DNA of 64,000 nt, from NCBI RefSeq assembly GCF_020697055.1, contig NZ_JAJFBP010000009.1, positions 53,908 through 117,907 on the forward strand, in the 5' to 3' direction. The position numbers and the translations under genes are program-made. Shown one piece after another: positions 53,912-63,514 of the stretch. How positions within the stretch are numbered: the stretch's first letter is position 1; the number at the start of each line of letters is the position of its first letter. Source of the stretch: Panacagrimonas sp. GTDB taxonomy: Bacteria > Pseudomonadota > Gammaproteobacteria > Nevskiales > Nevskiaceae. Under the pieces are notes generated by a model. The model made no database searches. It had not been told where the DNA came from and saw only the letters and a list, made by a program, of their open reading frames with translations.

Positions 53912-55015
53912 ATGTGGTTCCTCATCGGACTGGCTGCCTTCGCCGCGATCACCGGCTTCCTGTTCAAGCACAAATCCCGTCCGACGTGGTTCGGCCAGAG
54001 CTGGAACGCGGGCGGCGAACGCGCGCAGTACGAGATCAAGCGCAACAAGGGCCGCATCGTCGAGGTGCGCTTCGGCATGCCGGCGCACGCGGATCTGAAC
54101 TTCACGCTGCGCCCGGAACGCGCCTACGACCGCTTCGCCAAGCTGCTGACGCTCGCCGCCGAGTACCAGGTGGGCGAGGACGCGTTCGATCGTGCGGTCT
54201 ACATCCTCGGCGACAGCGACGTCGTCTGCCGCAGCCTGCTCGGTGACGTGCGGCTGCGCGAGGACCTGCGCAACCTGATCGCCGGCGGCCGCGAGATCAA
54301 GCTGCGCGTGACGCACGTGCACGCGGCGTCCGGAAGGCTGTGGGTGTGCATGAAGCCGATGCAGACCGCGACCGACGACGACGTGCACGCCGCCGGCGTC
54401 GCGATCGCGCCGGAGATGCAGGCCATCGCGGCCCGCATCCGTACGCTGCTGGGCTCGCGTCCGATCGAACCGGACCGCACGTTCCTTCGCGCCGCAGCCT
54501 TTGCCGCGATCGCGGTGGGTTTGGCCGTCAATGGTGGCGTGGCGATGCTCGCGTTCGTCTTCAGCCACCGCTGGACCGCCACGGTCCTCGATCACGCCGA
54601 GCTGTTCACGCACGCGGCGCTCGCGGCGATCGGCGTGACGCTGGCGCTGATCGTGGCCTCGCGCCTGCTGCTCGGCGGGACCTCGCGCGGGCACGTCGTG
54701 CTGGTCGAACTGCTCAGCTTCGGCCTGCTCGGCGCGCTGGCCACCGCGTGGATCGAACTGCGTCAGCTCAACATCGAGTTCGATCGATCCGGACCGGTCA
54801 CGATCACGACGCCGGTGGTGGAAAAGCGCGTGTCACGGTCGCGCAAGGGCGCGCCGACGTATTACCTCGATGTGCGCGAGTGGGACGGGAGGGGAATGCA
54901 CACGCTGGTGGTGCCGCATGCCGACTACGAGCGCGTCCAGGTCGGACAGCCGATCCGGCTGGACGAGCACGAGGGTTTCATGGGGTATCGGTGGGTGGAC
55001 AACGTTCGGCCGTGA
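53912..55015 (+). CDS. Membrane protein of unknown function
   Basis: 367 residues, not recognised. The ATG at 53912 has GGAGG 11 bases upstream; another at 53885 would add nine residues before the first helix. One N-terminal helix (MWFLIGLAAFAAITGFLF) is followed by about 150 soluble residues, then three helices around 200-300 and a C-terminal soluble part (VSRSRKGAPTYYLDVREWDG). Convergent with tex, 23 bases apart. Confidence 0.7.
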   Translation: MWFLIGLAAFAAITGFLFKHKSRPTWFGQSWNAGGERAQYEIKRNKGRIVEVRFGMPAHADLNFTLRPERAYDRFAKLLTLAAEYQVGEDAFDRAVYILGDSDVVCRSLLGDVRLREDLRNLIAGGREIKLRVTHVHAASGRLWVCMKPMQTATDDDVHAAGVAIAPEMQAIAARIRTLLGSRPIEPDRTFLRAAAFAAIAVGLAVNGGVAMLAFVFSHRWTATVLDHAELFTHAALAAIGVTLALIVASRLLLGGTSRGHVVLVELLSFGLLGALATAWIELRQLNIEFDRSGPVTITTPVVEKRVSRSRKGAPTYYLDVREWDGRGMHTLVVPHADYERVQVGQPIRLDEHEGFMGYRWVDNVRP

Positions 55016-55038
55016 GGCTGGGGCGCTTCGCAACCCGC

Positions 55039-57393
55039 CTATTTGCGCCGCAACGCATCCGCCAGCGCCGCACCCAGCGCCCCCTGCGGCGCCGGCGCGT
55101 TTCTTCCCTGCGCCGGCCGGGTGCTGCGCACCTCCGGCGACCGACGCGGATCCCCGCGCGCGCCCGACACGCCGGCGCTGCTGCCGTCGTCCTTGGACTT
55201 CATCGTCAACGCGATGCGCTGGCGTTTCACGTCCACGTCGACGACGCGCACCTTGACGATCTGCCCGGCCTTCACCACCTGGTGCGGGTCCTTCACGAAG
55301 CGGTCGGACAGCTGCGAGACGTGCACGAGCCCGTCCTGGTGCACGCCGATGTCCACGAACGCGCCGAACGCCGCGACGTTGGTGACGGTGCCTTCCAGCA
55401 CCATGCCCGGCCTGAGGTCGGCGACGTCGTGGATGCCGTCGGCAAACGTCGCGGTGCGAAATTCGGGGCGCGGATCGCGGCCGGGCTTTTCGAGCTCGGC
55501 CAGGATGTCGCGCACCGTGGGCAGGCCGAAGCGCTCGTCGGCGAACTGGCGCGCGTCGAGCTTCCTCAACGCGGCGCCATCGCCCATCAGCGTGCGCACG
55601 TCGCGACCGCAGGCCTGCACGATCCGCGTCGCGACTTCATACGCCTCGGGGTGCACGCCCGAGGCATCGAGCGGCTCTTCGCCGTCGCGGATGCGCAGGA
55701 AGCCCGCGCACTGCTCGAAGGTCTTGGGCCCGAGGCGCGAGACCTCGAGCAGCGCCTTGCGGCTCTTGAACGCACCGCGCTGGTTGCGATGGAACACGAT
55801 CGCATCGGCCAGCGATCCGCCCAGGCCCGACACGCGCGCCAGCAACGACGCCGAAGCGAGATTCAGATCCACGCCGACCGCGTTGACCGCGTCCTCGACG
55901 ACCGCGTCGAGCTGCTTGGCCAGTCGGAACTGGTCGACGTCGTGCTGGTACTGGCCCACGCCGATCGACTTGGGATCGATCTTCACCAGTTCGGCCAGCG
56001 GATCCTGCAGCCGCCGCGCGATCGACACGGCGCCGCGCAGCGACACGTCCAGGTCCGGAAACTCCGCGGCCGCGAGCTCCGAGGCCGAATAGACCGACGC
56101 GCCGGCTTCGCTGACCACGACCTTGCGCGGCCGCGGTTCGGGCAGCGATGCCAACAGGTCGGCGACGAGCTTTTCGGTCTCGCGGCTGGCGGTGCCGTTG
56201 CCGATGGCAATCAGCTCGATGCCGTGCTTGCGGATCAGCCGCGCGACCTCGGCCTGCGCGCCGCGCACGTCGTTCTTCGGCTGGAACGGATAGACGGTGG
56301 CGGTCTCGACGACCTTGCCGGTGCCGTCGATGGCCGCGACCTTCACGCCGGTGCGGATGCCCGGATCCAGGCCCAGCGTCGGCCTGGAACCGGCCGGCGC
56401 GGCCAGCAGCAGGTCCTTCAGGTTCTTCGCGAACACCTCGATGGCCTCGGCCTCCGCGCGCGAGCGCAGCTCCAGCATCAGGTCCACCGACAGGCTGGTC
56501 TGCAGGCGCACGCGCCAGGTCCAGCGCGCGACGTCGATCAGCCAGGCGTCGCAGGCGGTGTGCTCGGCGTTGTCCGCGACGCGAACCTCGAGCGCGGTCG
56601 CGATCATCTTTTCGACCGGCTTGATCGGCGCCGGATCGTCGGCGTCGGCTTCGATCTCCAGCAGCAGGATCTCCTCGTTGCGCCCGCGCATCATCGCCAG
56701 CGCCCGATGCCCGGCGACCTTGGACCAGGATTCCTGGTGCGCGAAATAGTCGCTGAACTTGGCGCCCGCCTCCTGCTTGCCGTCGAACACGCGCGACTTC
56801 AGCACCGCCCGGTCGCGCAGGTGCTGGCGCAGGCGGCCGAGCAGGTCGGCGTTCTCGGCCAGGCGCTCGGTGAGGATGTCGCGTGCGCCTTCGAGCGCCA
56901 TCTTGGCGTCGGTGACCTCACCCTGGACGTAGCCCGCTGCCGCGTCGAGCGGAACCCGGGTGCGATCGGACAGCAGCAGCTCGGCCAGCGGCGCCAGCCC
57001 GCGTTCGCGCGCGATCTCCGCCTTGGTCCGGCGCTTGGGCTTGAACGGCAGGTATAGGTCCTCGACTTCCGCCTTGGTCGTCGCGGCCTGCAACTTATTT
57101 TCGAGCTCGTCCGTCAGCTTGTTTTGGGAGCGGATGGATTCGATCACCGCGGTTCTGCGATCCTCGAGCTCACGCAGGTAGCCGAGGCGTTCTTCGAGCT
57201 TGCGCAGCTGCGTGTCGTCGAGGCCGCCGGTCACTTCCTTGCGGTAGCGGGCGATGAAGGGGACGGTGGCGCCTTCGTCGAGCAGCGCCACGGCGGATTC
57301 GACCTGGCGCGGCTGCGCGGAGATGTCGGTGGCGAGCGTGTCGGTGATGCGGCGGCGGGTAGCGGAAGACAGAACAGCGGACGCGTCGGCCAT
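55039..57393 (-). CDS. tex: RNA-binding transcription accessory protein Tex
   Basis: 784-residue Tex family protein: N-terminal helical region, YqgF/RuvC-like domain ([13 protein letters not shown] near the middle), helix-hairpin-helix motifs, and an S1 domain near 660-735 ([20 protein letters not shown]). It binds RNA and influences transcription and toxin expression in several bacteria. ATG at 57393 ([16 protein letters not shown]); the frame extends further but without family resemblance. Confidence 0.96.
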   Translation of the reverse strand: MADASAVLSSATRRRITDTLATDISAQPRQVESAVALLDEGATVPFIARYRKEVTGGLDDTQLRKLEERLGYLRELEDRRTAVIESIRSQNKLTDELENKLQAATTKAEVEDLYLPFKPKRRTKAEIARERGLAPLAELLLSDRTRVPLDAAAGYVQGEVTDAKMALEGARDILTERLAENADLLGRLRQHLRDRAVLKSRVFDGKQEAGAKFSDYFAHQESWSKVAGHRALAMMRGRNEEILLLEIEADADDPAPIKPVEKMIATALEVRVADNAEHTACDAWLIDVARWTWRVRLQTSLSVDLMLELRSRAEAEAIEVFAKNLKDLLLAAPAGSRPTLGLDPGIRTGVKVAAIDGTGKVVETATVYPFQPKNDVRGAQAEVARLIRKHGIELIAIGNGTASRETEKLVADLLASLPEPRPRKVVVSEAGASVYSASELAAAEFPDLDVSLRGAVSIARRLQDPLAELVKIDPKSIGVGQYQHDVDQFRLAKQLDAVVEDAVNAVGVDLNLASASLLARVSGLGGSLADAIVFHRNQRGAFKSRKALLEVSRLGPKTFEQCAGFLRIRDGEEPLDASGVHPEAYEVATRIVQACGRDVRTLMGDGAALRKLDARQFADERFGLPTVRDILAELEKPGRDPRPEFRTATFADGIHDVADLRPGMVLEGTVTNVAAFGAFVDIGVHQDGLVHVSQLSDRFVKDPHQVVKAGQIVKVRVVDVDVKRQRIALTMKSKDDGSSAGVSGARGDPRRSPEVRSTRPAQGRNAPAPQGALGAALADALRRK

Positions 57394-57698
57394 CGATCGA
57401 TGCGGGAAAGGGTGAAGGGGAACAATCAGGGCGGCGCGACGATACAGGTGATTGGAGAGCGCTCCAACCCGATCGGAGGATCCCTCGATGCGGGGATTCC
57501 ACACCGATCGTCGCGTCCGATCCGATAGGGGTATCGGGAGGCACTGGACTTGCACGGACGCGTGGCTGCCTGCGACTTGTGTGGCGCGTCACGCCGAAGA
57601 CGTGGGACTGCGAAAGCAGGAAAGCAACAACGGTTCGATCGATTTCGTTTTTTCATCCGGCCAACCGCCGGTTCAGTGACACACACAGGGAATAGACG
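57394..57698. other. 305-bp divergent intergenic region between tex and collagen-like lipoprotein
   Basis: No gene, tRNA or clear repeat is seen. It must hold both promoters. The last 60 bases are more AT-rich than the rest (GATTTCGTTTTTTCATCC at about 57642-57659) and include ACACACACAGGGAATAGACG before the ATG, with AGGGA as the probable ribosome site. Confidence 0.4.
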
Positions 57699-58625
57699 AT
57701 GAAGACACTGATGGGCTGCGAACAGGCCGTGACGCTGGGCGCGTACGGCAAGACCTTGGTCTCGGCGCTGCTGATCGCCGTATCCGCCGGATCGCTGACC
57801 GCCTGTAGCGACGATGGCGACGACGGTTCGGACGGCACCAACGGATCGGTCGGACCTGCGGGCCCGGCCGGTGCCGTCGGCGCGACCGGCGCAACGGGTC
57901 CGGCCGGTCCTGCGGGCCCTGCCGGCGCCGCCGGCGCCGTCGGCGCGATGGGTCCTGCGGGGCCCGCGGGAGCCGACGGTGCCCAAGGTGCGCAAGGTGC
58001 GCAAGGTCCCGCCGGCCCGGCGGGGCCTGCAGGTCCGGCCGGCGCGGACGGCGCCCCGGGTGCCGCCGGCGCGCCGGGTGCCCCCGGTGAACAGGGCCCC
58101 GTGGGACCCGGCGCGATCATTCCGGTCGCATCGGGCCTGCCGATCGCGATGACGACGATCGCCGGCGGATTGGTCGGAACCGTCGGCCTGGTCGGTTTCG
58201 GCAGCTCGATCGACGGCCTCACGCTCGGCGGCGGAGTCATCGACCTCACCGGCGGCCCCGGCCTCGGCTTCAACTACGCGTTCTCGATGCCGCGCGATGG
58301 GGTGATCACGTCGATCTCCGCGTACTTCAGCAACACGATCGCGCTGGCGCTGATCGGCAGCACGATCGACATCTCGGCCGACCTGTACTGCTCCTCGGTT
58401 CCCGACAACGTCTTCACGCAGGTCCCCGGCGCCCACGTGACGCTGGCGCCTTCGCTGACCGGGCTCCTTGCACTGGGCACGACCGCCAACGGCATCACGA
58501 CGGGCCTGAACATCCCGGTCACCGCGCAGACCCGCTGCGTGTTCGTGAACTCGGCGACGGCGGTCGGCGTGCAGCTGGTCAACACGGTGGTCGGCTATTC
58601 GAGCGGTGGCGTGTCGATCGACTGA
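57699..58625 (+). CDS. Collagen-like lipoprotein with BclB-like C-terminal domain
   Basis: 308 residues. A signal segment ends in the lipobox SLTAC with Cys36, so it should be a lipoprotein. Residues 40-135 are 32 uninterrupted Gly-X-Y triplets ([23 protein letters not shown]) able to form a collagen triple helix. Residues about 139-308 ([65 protein letters not shown]) strongly recall the C-terminal trimerising domain of Bacillus exosporium protein BclB. Three exact or near 9-bp units at 57978-58004 could slip in frame. A strong terminator follows. Probably a trimeric surface stalk with a globular head; proposed by analogy. Confidence 0.85.
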   Translation: MKTLMGCEQAVTLGAYGKTLVSALLIAVSAGSLTACSDDGDDGSDGTNGSVGPAGPAGAVGATGATGPAGPAGPAGAAGAVGAMGPAGPAGADGAQGAQGAQGPAGPAGPAGPAGADGAPGAAGAPGAPGEQGPVGPGAIIPVASGLPIAMTTIAGGLVGTVGLVGFGSSIDGLTLGGGVIDLTGGPGLGFNYAFSMPRDGVITSISAYFSNTIALALIGSTIDISADLYCSSVPDNVFTQVPGAHVTLAPSLTGLLALGTTANGITTGLNIPVTAQTRCVFVNSATAVGVQLVNTVVGYSSGGVSID

Positions 58626-58664
58626 TCGATGGATGGCGTGAGTGGGTGAAGGTGGTGTGGTCCG

Positions 58665-58706
58665 GCGCAGGCCCTGAGCTTCGGCTCGCGGCCTGCGCTT
58701 TTTCGT
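58665..58706 (+). terminator. Rho-independent terminator of collagen-like gene
   Basis: GCGCAGGCC (58665-58673) pairs with GGCCTGCGC (58690-58698), followed at once by TTTTTCGTTT. The clearest intrinsic terminator in the window. Confidence 0.92.
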
Positions 58707-58774
58707 TTCTCAAGCGGCGACGGGATCCGGGGCTGCCTCAGTAAGATGGCGCGCGTTCCACAGGAGAGATGCGC

Positions 58775-59704
58775 ATGAACCACCCGGCGCAGCACGGCGG
58801 TGAACCTGGTCACGCGTTACCGCCCTGGATCCGACCCGAGATCCAGAAGGACATCCGCTGGCGCGATGGCGACGTGGTGATTTCCGTGCCGGCCAAGAGC
58901 GGCACGACGTGGATGATGAACATCGTCCACCAGCTGTTCACCGGCGGCACGCCGGACTTCACCGACATCTACGCCGAAGTGCCGTGGATCGAATTCATCG
59001 GCGGACCGCAGCTGACGGGCGAGGACGTCATGCGGCGCCTGGAGGCGATGCCCAAGGGCCAGCGTCGGGCCTTCAAGACGCATTCGGCGCCGCCGACGAT
59101 CCCGTGCTTCGAGGCGGGCGCCAGTCCCGATGTGAGGTACGTCGTCGTATTCCGCAATCCCGAGGAAGCGCTCGTGTCGTTCAAGCCCTTTCTCGATCAG
59201 CACAACGACGGCTGGTTCGATCTCTGGGGCATGCCGCGCGGGGCGATGCGGCGGAAGGACTTCCCCACGTTCTATTCCGAGGTGATCGACGCCAACCAGA
59301 TGCAGGGCATGTTCTTCGGCTTCCTGGCGGCGTGGTGGCCGCTGCGAAAGCGGCAGAACGTGCTGTTCCTGCACTACACCGACATGACGCGGGACCACGA
59401 GGGCACGGTGCGGAAGGTCGCCGACTTCATCGGTGCGAAACCGACCGCGGCGCAGTGGCCCTCGATCCTGGAATACACCGCGTTCCCGTGGATGAAGCGG
59501 CACGGCGCGAAGTTCGACGCGCATTCGGTGGGCACCGTCCGGGTCCTCAACGACGGCGCGATGATCCGCAAGGGCGCGGCGGGCAAGGCGCAGGAGGACG
59601 GGATGACCGACGAGATTGCGCGGCATCTGCGCGGGATCGGGGAGCGGATCTGCCAGGACCCGGTCGCGCTGAGGTGGTACTACGAGGGCGGGACGCTGAT
59701 CTAG
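58775..59704 (+). CDS. Sulfotransferase (PAPS-dependent)
   Basis: 309-residue cytosolic-type sulfotransferase. The 5'-phosphosulfate loop is SVPAKSGTTWMMNI (Lys41 region) and the 3'-phosphate block is YVVVFRNPEEALVSF; the C-terminal RKGAAGKAQEDG resembles the RKGxxGDW motif of SULT1 enzymes, with KAQ in place of DW. The second ATG (58775) is chosen since AGGAG at 58762-58766 is eight bases from it and only two from the first. Acceptor unknown. It would draw on the same sulfur assimilation that cysJI completes. Confidence 0.88.
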   Translation: MNHPAQHGGEPGHALPPWIRPEIQKDIRWRDGDVVISVPAKSGTTWMMNIVHQLFTGGTPDFTDIYAEVPWIEFIGGPQLTGEDVMRRLEAMPKGQRRAFKTHSAPPTIPCFEAGASPDVRYVVVFRNPEEALVSFKPFLDQHNDGWFDLWGMPRGAMRRKDFPTFYSEVIDANQMQGMFFGFLAAWWPLRKRQNVLFLHYTDMTRDHEGTVRKVADFIGAKPTAAQWPSILEYTAFPWMKRHGAKFDAHSVGTVRVLNDGAMIRKGAAGKAQEDGMTDEIARHLRGIGERICQDPVALRWYYEGGTLI

Positions 59705-59799
59705 GGACGGATGCCACGGTCGACCGGCGCGGTCCGGCACGGCCGTCAGATCGGTACACTTTCGGCCCCTCGCGTGCCGAGCTTCCGAGTTTCAACCGT

Positions 59800-60663
59800 T
59801 TGAAAACCCCCCGCGGCCTCGAACCCCTTCTCGACGACGGCATCATCGACGCCGTCATCCGTCCGCTGAAAAGCGGCAAGGAAGCCTCCGTCTACCTCGT
59901 TGCGATGGGCGACGTCGTGCGCTGCGCCAAGGTCTACAAGGAAGCCAATCACCGCGGCTTTCACAAGCTGGCGGAGTACCAGGAGGGGCGGCGGTCGCGG
60001 CGTACGCGGGATGCGCGTGCGATGGGCAATTCCTCCAGCCGCCACGGCAAAGCACGACAGGAAGCGGCGTGGAAGAACGCCGAGGTCGAGGCACTGTATC
60101 GACTCGACGCCGCCGGCGTGCGCGTGCCCAAGCCGCACGGGTACTACGACGGCGTGCTGGTGATGGAGATGGTCGACGACGGAGCCGGGTCACCGGCGCC
60201 GCGGCTCAACGACGTGGTGGCGACGCCGGAAGAGGCGCGCGCGTGGCACACGTTCCTGATCGGCCAGATCGTGCGGATGCTGTGCGCGGGCACGATCCAC
60301 GGCGATCTCTCCGAGTTCAACGTGCTGCTGAGCGGCGACGGACCGGTGATCATCGATCTGCCGCAGGCGGTGGATGCCAGCGCCAACAACAACGCGTTTC
60401 GCATGCTGGCGCGCGACGTCGAGAACATCACCGCGTACTGCGCGCGATCCGCGCCCGAATTGCGCAATACCTACTTCGCACACGAAATGTGGAAGCTCTA
60501 CGGGCAGGCGGCGCTGCGTCCCGACACGGTGCTCACCGGCGAATTCACGTTCGATCCGACCGAGGCCAACGTCGACGAGGTGTTGATGCAGATCGAGGAG
60601 GCGCGGCGCGAAGCCGAGATCCGCCAGGCGGGACGCGAGGCGGCCGAAGCGGCGGAGGATTGA
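59800..60663 (+). CDS. RIO1-family serine kinase
   Basis: 287-residue bacterial RIO-like kinase. The frame has no ATG or GTG in a sensible place; a TTG at 59800 gives (M)KTPRGLEPLLDDGII, matching the start of Pseudomonas relatives such as PA4780. The nucleotide loop is SGKEASVYLV, the lysine in RCAKVYKEA, the catalytic D169 in HGDLSEFN and the metal D186 in IIDLPQA. A highly basic segment RRSRRTRDAR (about 66-75) could contact RNA. Role in bacteria not settled. Confidence 0.88.
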   Translation: MKTPRGLEPLLDDGIIDAVIRPLKSGKEASVYLVAMGDVVRCAKVYKEANHRGFHKLAEYQEGRRSRRTRDARAMGNSSSRHGKARQEAAWKNAEVEALYRLDAAGVRVPKPHGYYDGVLVMEMVDDGAGSPAPRLNDVVATPEEARAWHTFLIGQIVRMLCAGTIHGDLSEFNVLLSGDGPVIIDLPQAVDASANNNAFRMLARDVENITAYCARSAPELRNTYFAHEMWKLYGQAALRPDTVLTGEFTFDPTEANVDEVLMQIEEARREAEIRQAGREAAEAAED

Positions 60664-60691
60664 TCGCGTAGTCCGCGCGCCCGCCGGCGGA

Positions 60692-61912
60692 TCACCACAC
60701 CAGCGGCAATCGCGTGATCTTCGACACCGTGCCGCCGCACACCGTGACGCTCGCGCCGTCCTCGACACCAAAGTCCGGAATGCGCCTGAGCCATTCCTGC
60801 AGTCCGATCACCAGCTCGTTGCGTCCGAGCAGCGCGCCGGGGCAGCGGTGCGGCCCGGCGCCAAAGGTCAGGATCTTGTGCACCGGGCGATCCCAGCTCA
60901 CGTCCAGCGGGCGTTCGTAGATCGTCGGATCGAGGTTGAAGAACTGCGAGGCGATCGCGAGCATCTCGCCTTTCCGGATCACCGCGCCGCCGCCCATGTC
61001 GATGTCCATGCGCGCCTGGCGCGTCATCGTCACGATCGGGAAGCGGCGGATCAGTTCGAGCGACGCGGCGGGAATCAGGTCCGGCTTCTCGACCAGCGCG
61101 CGTCGATGATCCGGATGGCGCGCCAGGAACATCATCACGAACGTCAGCAGCGAGGACACGGTGTCGAGTCCCGCGAGCAACAGGTGGATCGCGGCACCGA
61201 GGGCTTCGGCGGCGTCGATCGGGCGATCCGCGATCGTGGCGTTGATCGTGCGGCTCAGCAGGTCTTCGCCGCCCTTGCCCTTGCGCGCATCCAGGTGCGG
61301 CTGCAGGTACGCCGCAAGGCTCCCGAGCGCCGCGACGCGTTCGTCGGCGTCGGGATGCCGCGTGCCGGCATCGACCCATTTCGCCAGCTGTTCGCGATCG
61401 CCCAGCGGCAGCTCCACCAGGTCCAGGAACACGCTCAGCGGCAGCACGTCGCCGACCTGGTCGATGTATTCGCAGCGGCGTTGCGGCCGCAGCGTGGTGG
61501 CGAGCTCCGCCGCGAGGCTGCGCACGAAGTCCGATCGGCCGCCGATGATCTTGGGCGTCATGCCGGCGTTGAGGAACGCGCGGAATGGCGCGTGCTCCGG
61601 CGGATCCAGCGTCAGCGCACCCAGCAGCACCTGGCCCGGCGCGGCCGGCATGAAGAAGTAGCGCGAGCTGAAGCGTTCGTGGTCGGCGTACAGCGCGTGC
61701 ACGTCGGGGCCGCGCACCGCGAGCCAGTGGCCGCCGTGATGCGGCGACCACACGAACGGATGCGGCGTGGCGGCCTGGAAGTCGACGAAGGCTTCGTGGA
61801 AGCGCTCGGCGTCGTCGGTGGGGTTGTAGACGTCGAAGGTCGTGACCAGGTGGTCCGGCACATGGGCGGGAACGGAGAACGTCTGTCCCAGGGCAGGGCC
61901 TCGGTCGTTCAT
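60692..61912 (-). CDS. Cytochrome P450
   Basis: 406-residue bacterial class I P450. The heme-binding Cys357 is in FGAGPHRCPGALLGR; the I-helix has LLAGLDTVSS with an aspartate in place of the usual acid-threonine order; the ERR triad is represented by ELIRRFP. It needs a ferredoxin and reductase, neither of which is adjacent. Substrate unknown; the sequence is of the soluble terpenoid/fatty-acid hydroxylase type. Upstream 61913-62130 (218 bp) holds only GC-rich hairpins. Confidence 0.93.
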   Translation of the reverse strand: MNDRGPALGQTFSVPAHVPDHLVTTFDVYNPTDDAERFHEAFVDFQAATPHPFVWSPHHGGHWLAVRGPDVHALYADHERFSSRYFFMPAAPGQVLLGALTLDPPEHAPFRAFLNAGMTPKIIGGRSDFVRSLAAELATTLRPQRRCEYIDQVGDVLPLSVFLDLVELPLGDREQLAKWVDAGTRHPDADERVAALGSLAAYLQPHLDARKGKGGEDLLSRTINATIADRPIDAAEALGAAIHLLLAGLDTVSSLLTFVMMFLARHPDHRRALVEKPDLIPAASLELIRRFPIVTMTRQARMDIDMGGGAVIRKGEMLAIASQFFNLDPTIYERPLDVSWDRPVHKILTFGAGPHRCPGALLGRNELVIGLQEWLRRIPDFGVEDGASVTVCGGTVSKITRLPLVW

Positions 61913-62130
61913 GCGGAGCGTGTCCTCGGATTCATCCTCGACCGACCGAGTATGTGGAGACCGCCGACGCGCCGGTCATCCGGGCGGACCCGGATTGCGA
62001 CATTCCGGTCAGGGGACGATGGCTTGTTTTCATCGCGCCGGCGTCCCCGGTGACGCGCTCGCCGTCGGGCGGGCGGGTCCGGCCAGATGTTCTGCTCACC
62101 GGAGGTGAGGGCCCCCGGACCTCGTCGGCG

Positions 62131-63450
62131 CTACGTGAGCAAAGCAGCCGTATCCCGCCGCAGCCTCAACCCCTGCTCCCCCAACACCGCATTGAGATCC
62201 ACCCGCGCCTTCAACGCGCGCATCACCCAATACAAGCCACTGACCGCGCGCATCACGAACACCATGTCGGTGACCGGCTTGAACTTGAAGGTCAGCGCCA
62301 TGTGCTCCAGCGCATTGGCGCGCAGCGCGGGAATGAAGTGACGATCGGAAAAATCGAAACCCTTCGGATCCGACAGCGGTTGTGCCATCAGCCGATCGAT
62401 GTCGCGGTACAGCGGTTCGGTCAATTTCAACGGCACCTTGTCGGCCAGTCCGCCGAGCCGATCCAGCGTGGCATGCGCGCGCGGCCAATCGCGATCGGCG
62501 AACGCATCGAGCAGCACGCGCACATCGGCAACGATCGTCGGTGGCACGCGCTTCACGCATCCGAAGTCGTAGACCACGATCTCATCGGGGCCGCCGCCCT
62601 TGCCTTCGCGGAACGCGAAATTCCCGGGATGCGGATCGGCGTGCACGGCGTGCGCAACGAACAGTTCGTGCGCGAGCCAGCGGCACAGCGTGGCGGCCAG
62701 CGCATCGCGGCGCGCCTGCGGCCAGGTGCGGGCCTCGTCCAGCGACACGCCGGGCTCCTCCACGAGCACCAGCACGCCGGGACCGCACAGCGATTCCACG
62801 GGTTCGGGGTACACGATGCCGGGCATGCGTGCGTTCGTACGCAGGAACTGCAGGTGCGACAGCTCCGCGGCGTAGTCGGTCTCGTCGCGAAAGCGCGCGC
62901 GCACCTCGCCCATCAGCTTGTCCATCGCCGCGTCGTCCACCGGCAGCAGCTTGGACATGCCGATCAGCCGTCGCAGCTGCGTGAGATCCGCGTCCACCGC
63001 CAGCTCGACGCCGGGATAGCGCAGCTTCACCACCACGTTGCGACCGTCGACGAGCCGGGCGCGATGGACCTGCCCGATGCTGGCGGCGGCGAGGGCCTCG
63101 GGTTCGATGTGCGCGACCTGTGCGCGTTGCGCCGCGCTCCATCGTTCCGACAACGCGGCCTGCACCTTCGCGAACGGGATCGGCTCGGCGGCGTTCTGCA
63201 GCTTCTTCAGCTGTTCGGCGAGCTGCGGTGGCAGCACGTCGGCGTACTGCGACGCGAGCTGGCCGAGCTTCATCGCCGCACCGCGCATCTCGCCCAGGGT
63301 CTGCGCCCAGTCGCGACCGACGTTGGTCCAGTAATCCACCTTGCGCTGCGCGGCATCGCCACCCGGCAGACGCTTGAGCAGCGAGCGGCCCAGCGTGCGG
63401 GCGCCGACGCCGAGCAGGCGGGCAGTGCGACGCGTGGGCGACGAATCCAT
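62131..63450 (-). CDS. ABC1/UbiB-family atypical kinase
   Basis: 439-residue ABC1/UbiB-like (ADCK) protein. KLGQLASQYADVLPPQ is the KxGQ extension, ALAAASIGQVHRA the alanine-rich nucleotide loop, VVVKLRYPG holds the lysine, HADPHPGNF the catalytic loop and VYDFGCVKR the metal-binding DFG. Unlike UbiB proper it has no obvious pair of C-terminal membrane helices and is shorter, so a general ABC1 kinase is the safer name. Members support ubiquinone synthesis or lipid handling. Confidence 0.88.
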   Translation of the reverse strand: MDSSPTRRTARLLGVGARTLGRSLLKRLPGGDAAQRKVDYWTNVGRDWAQTLGEMRGAAMKLGQLASQYADVLPPQLAEQLKKLQNAAEPIPFAKVQAALSERWSAAQRAQVAHIEPEALAAASIGQVHRARLVDGRNVVVKLRYPGVELAVDADLTQLRRLIGMSKLLPVDDAAMDKLMGEVRARFRDETDYAAELSHLQFLRTNARMPGIVYPEPVESLCGPGVLVLVEEPGVSLDEARTWPQARRDALAATLCRWLAHELFVAHAVHADPHPGNFAFREGKGGGPDEIVVYDFGCVKRVPPTIVADVRVLLDAFADRDWPRAHATLDRLGGLADKVPLKLTEPLYRDIDRLMAQPLSDPKGFDFSDRHFIPALRANALEHMALTFKFKPVTDMVFVMRAVSGLYWVMRALKARVDLNAVLGEQGLRLRRDTAALLT

Positions 63451-63514
63451 GGGCCAAGCTCCGGGACAGTGCCGCCAAGCTAACGCAGTCGCACGGGCGG
63501 CGGAGCCCGGAATC

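Noticed and set aside
61913..62130. Possible small gene upstream of the P450
   Set aside because: Frames found are short, without ribosome site or recognisable composition; only GC-rich hairpins are present.
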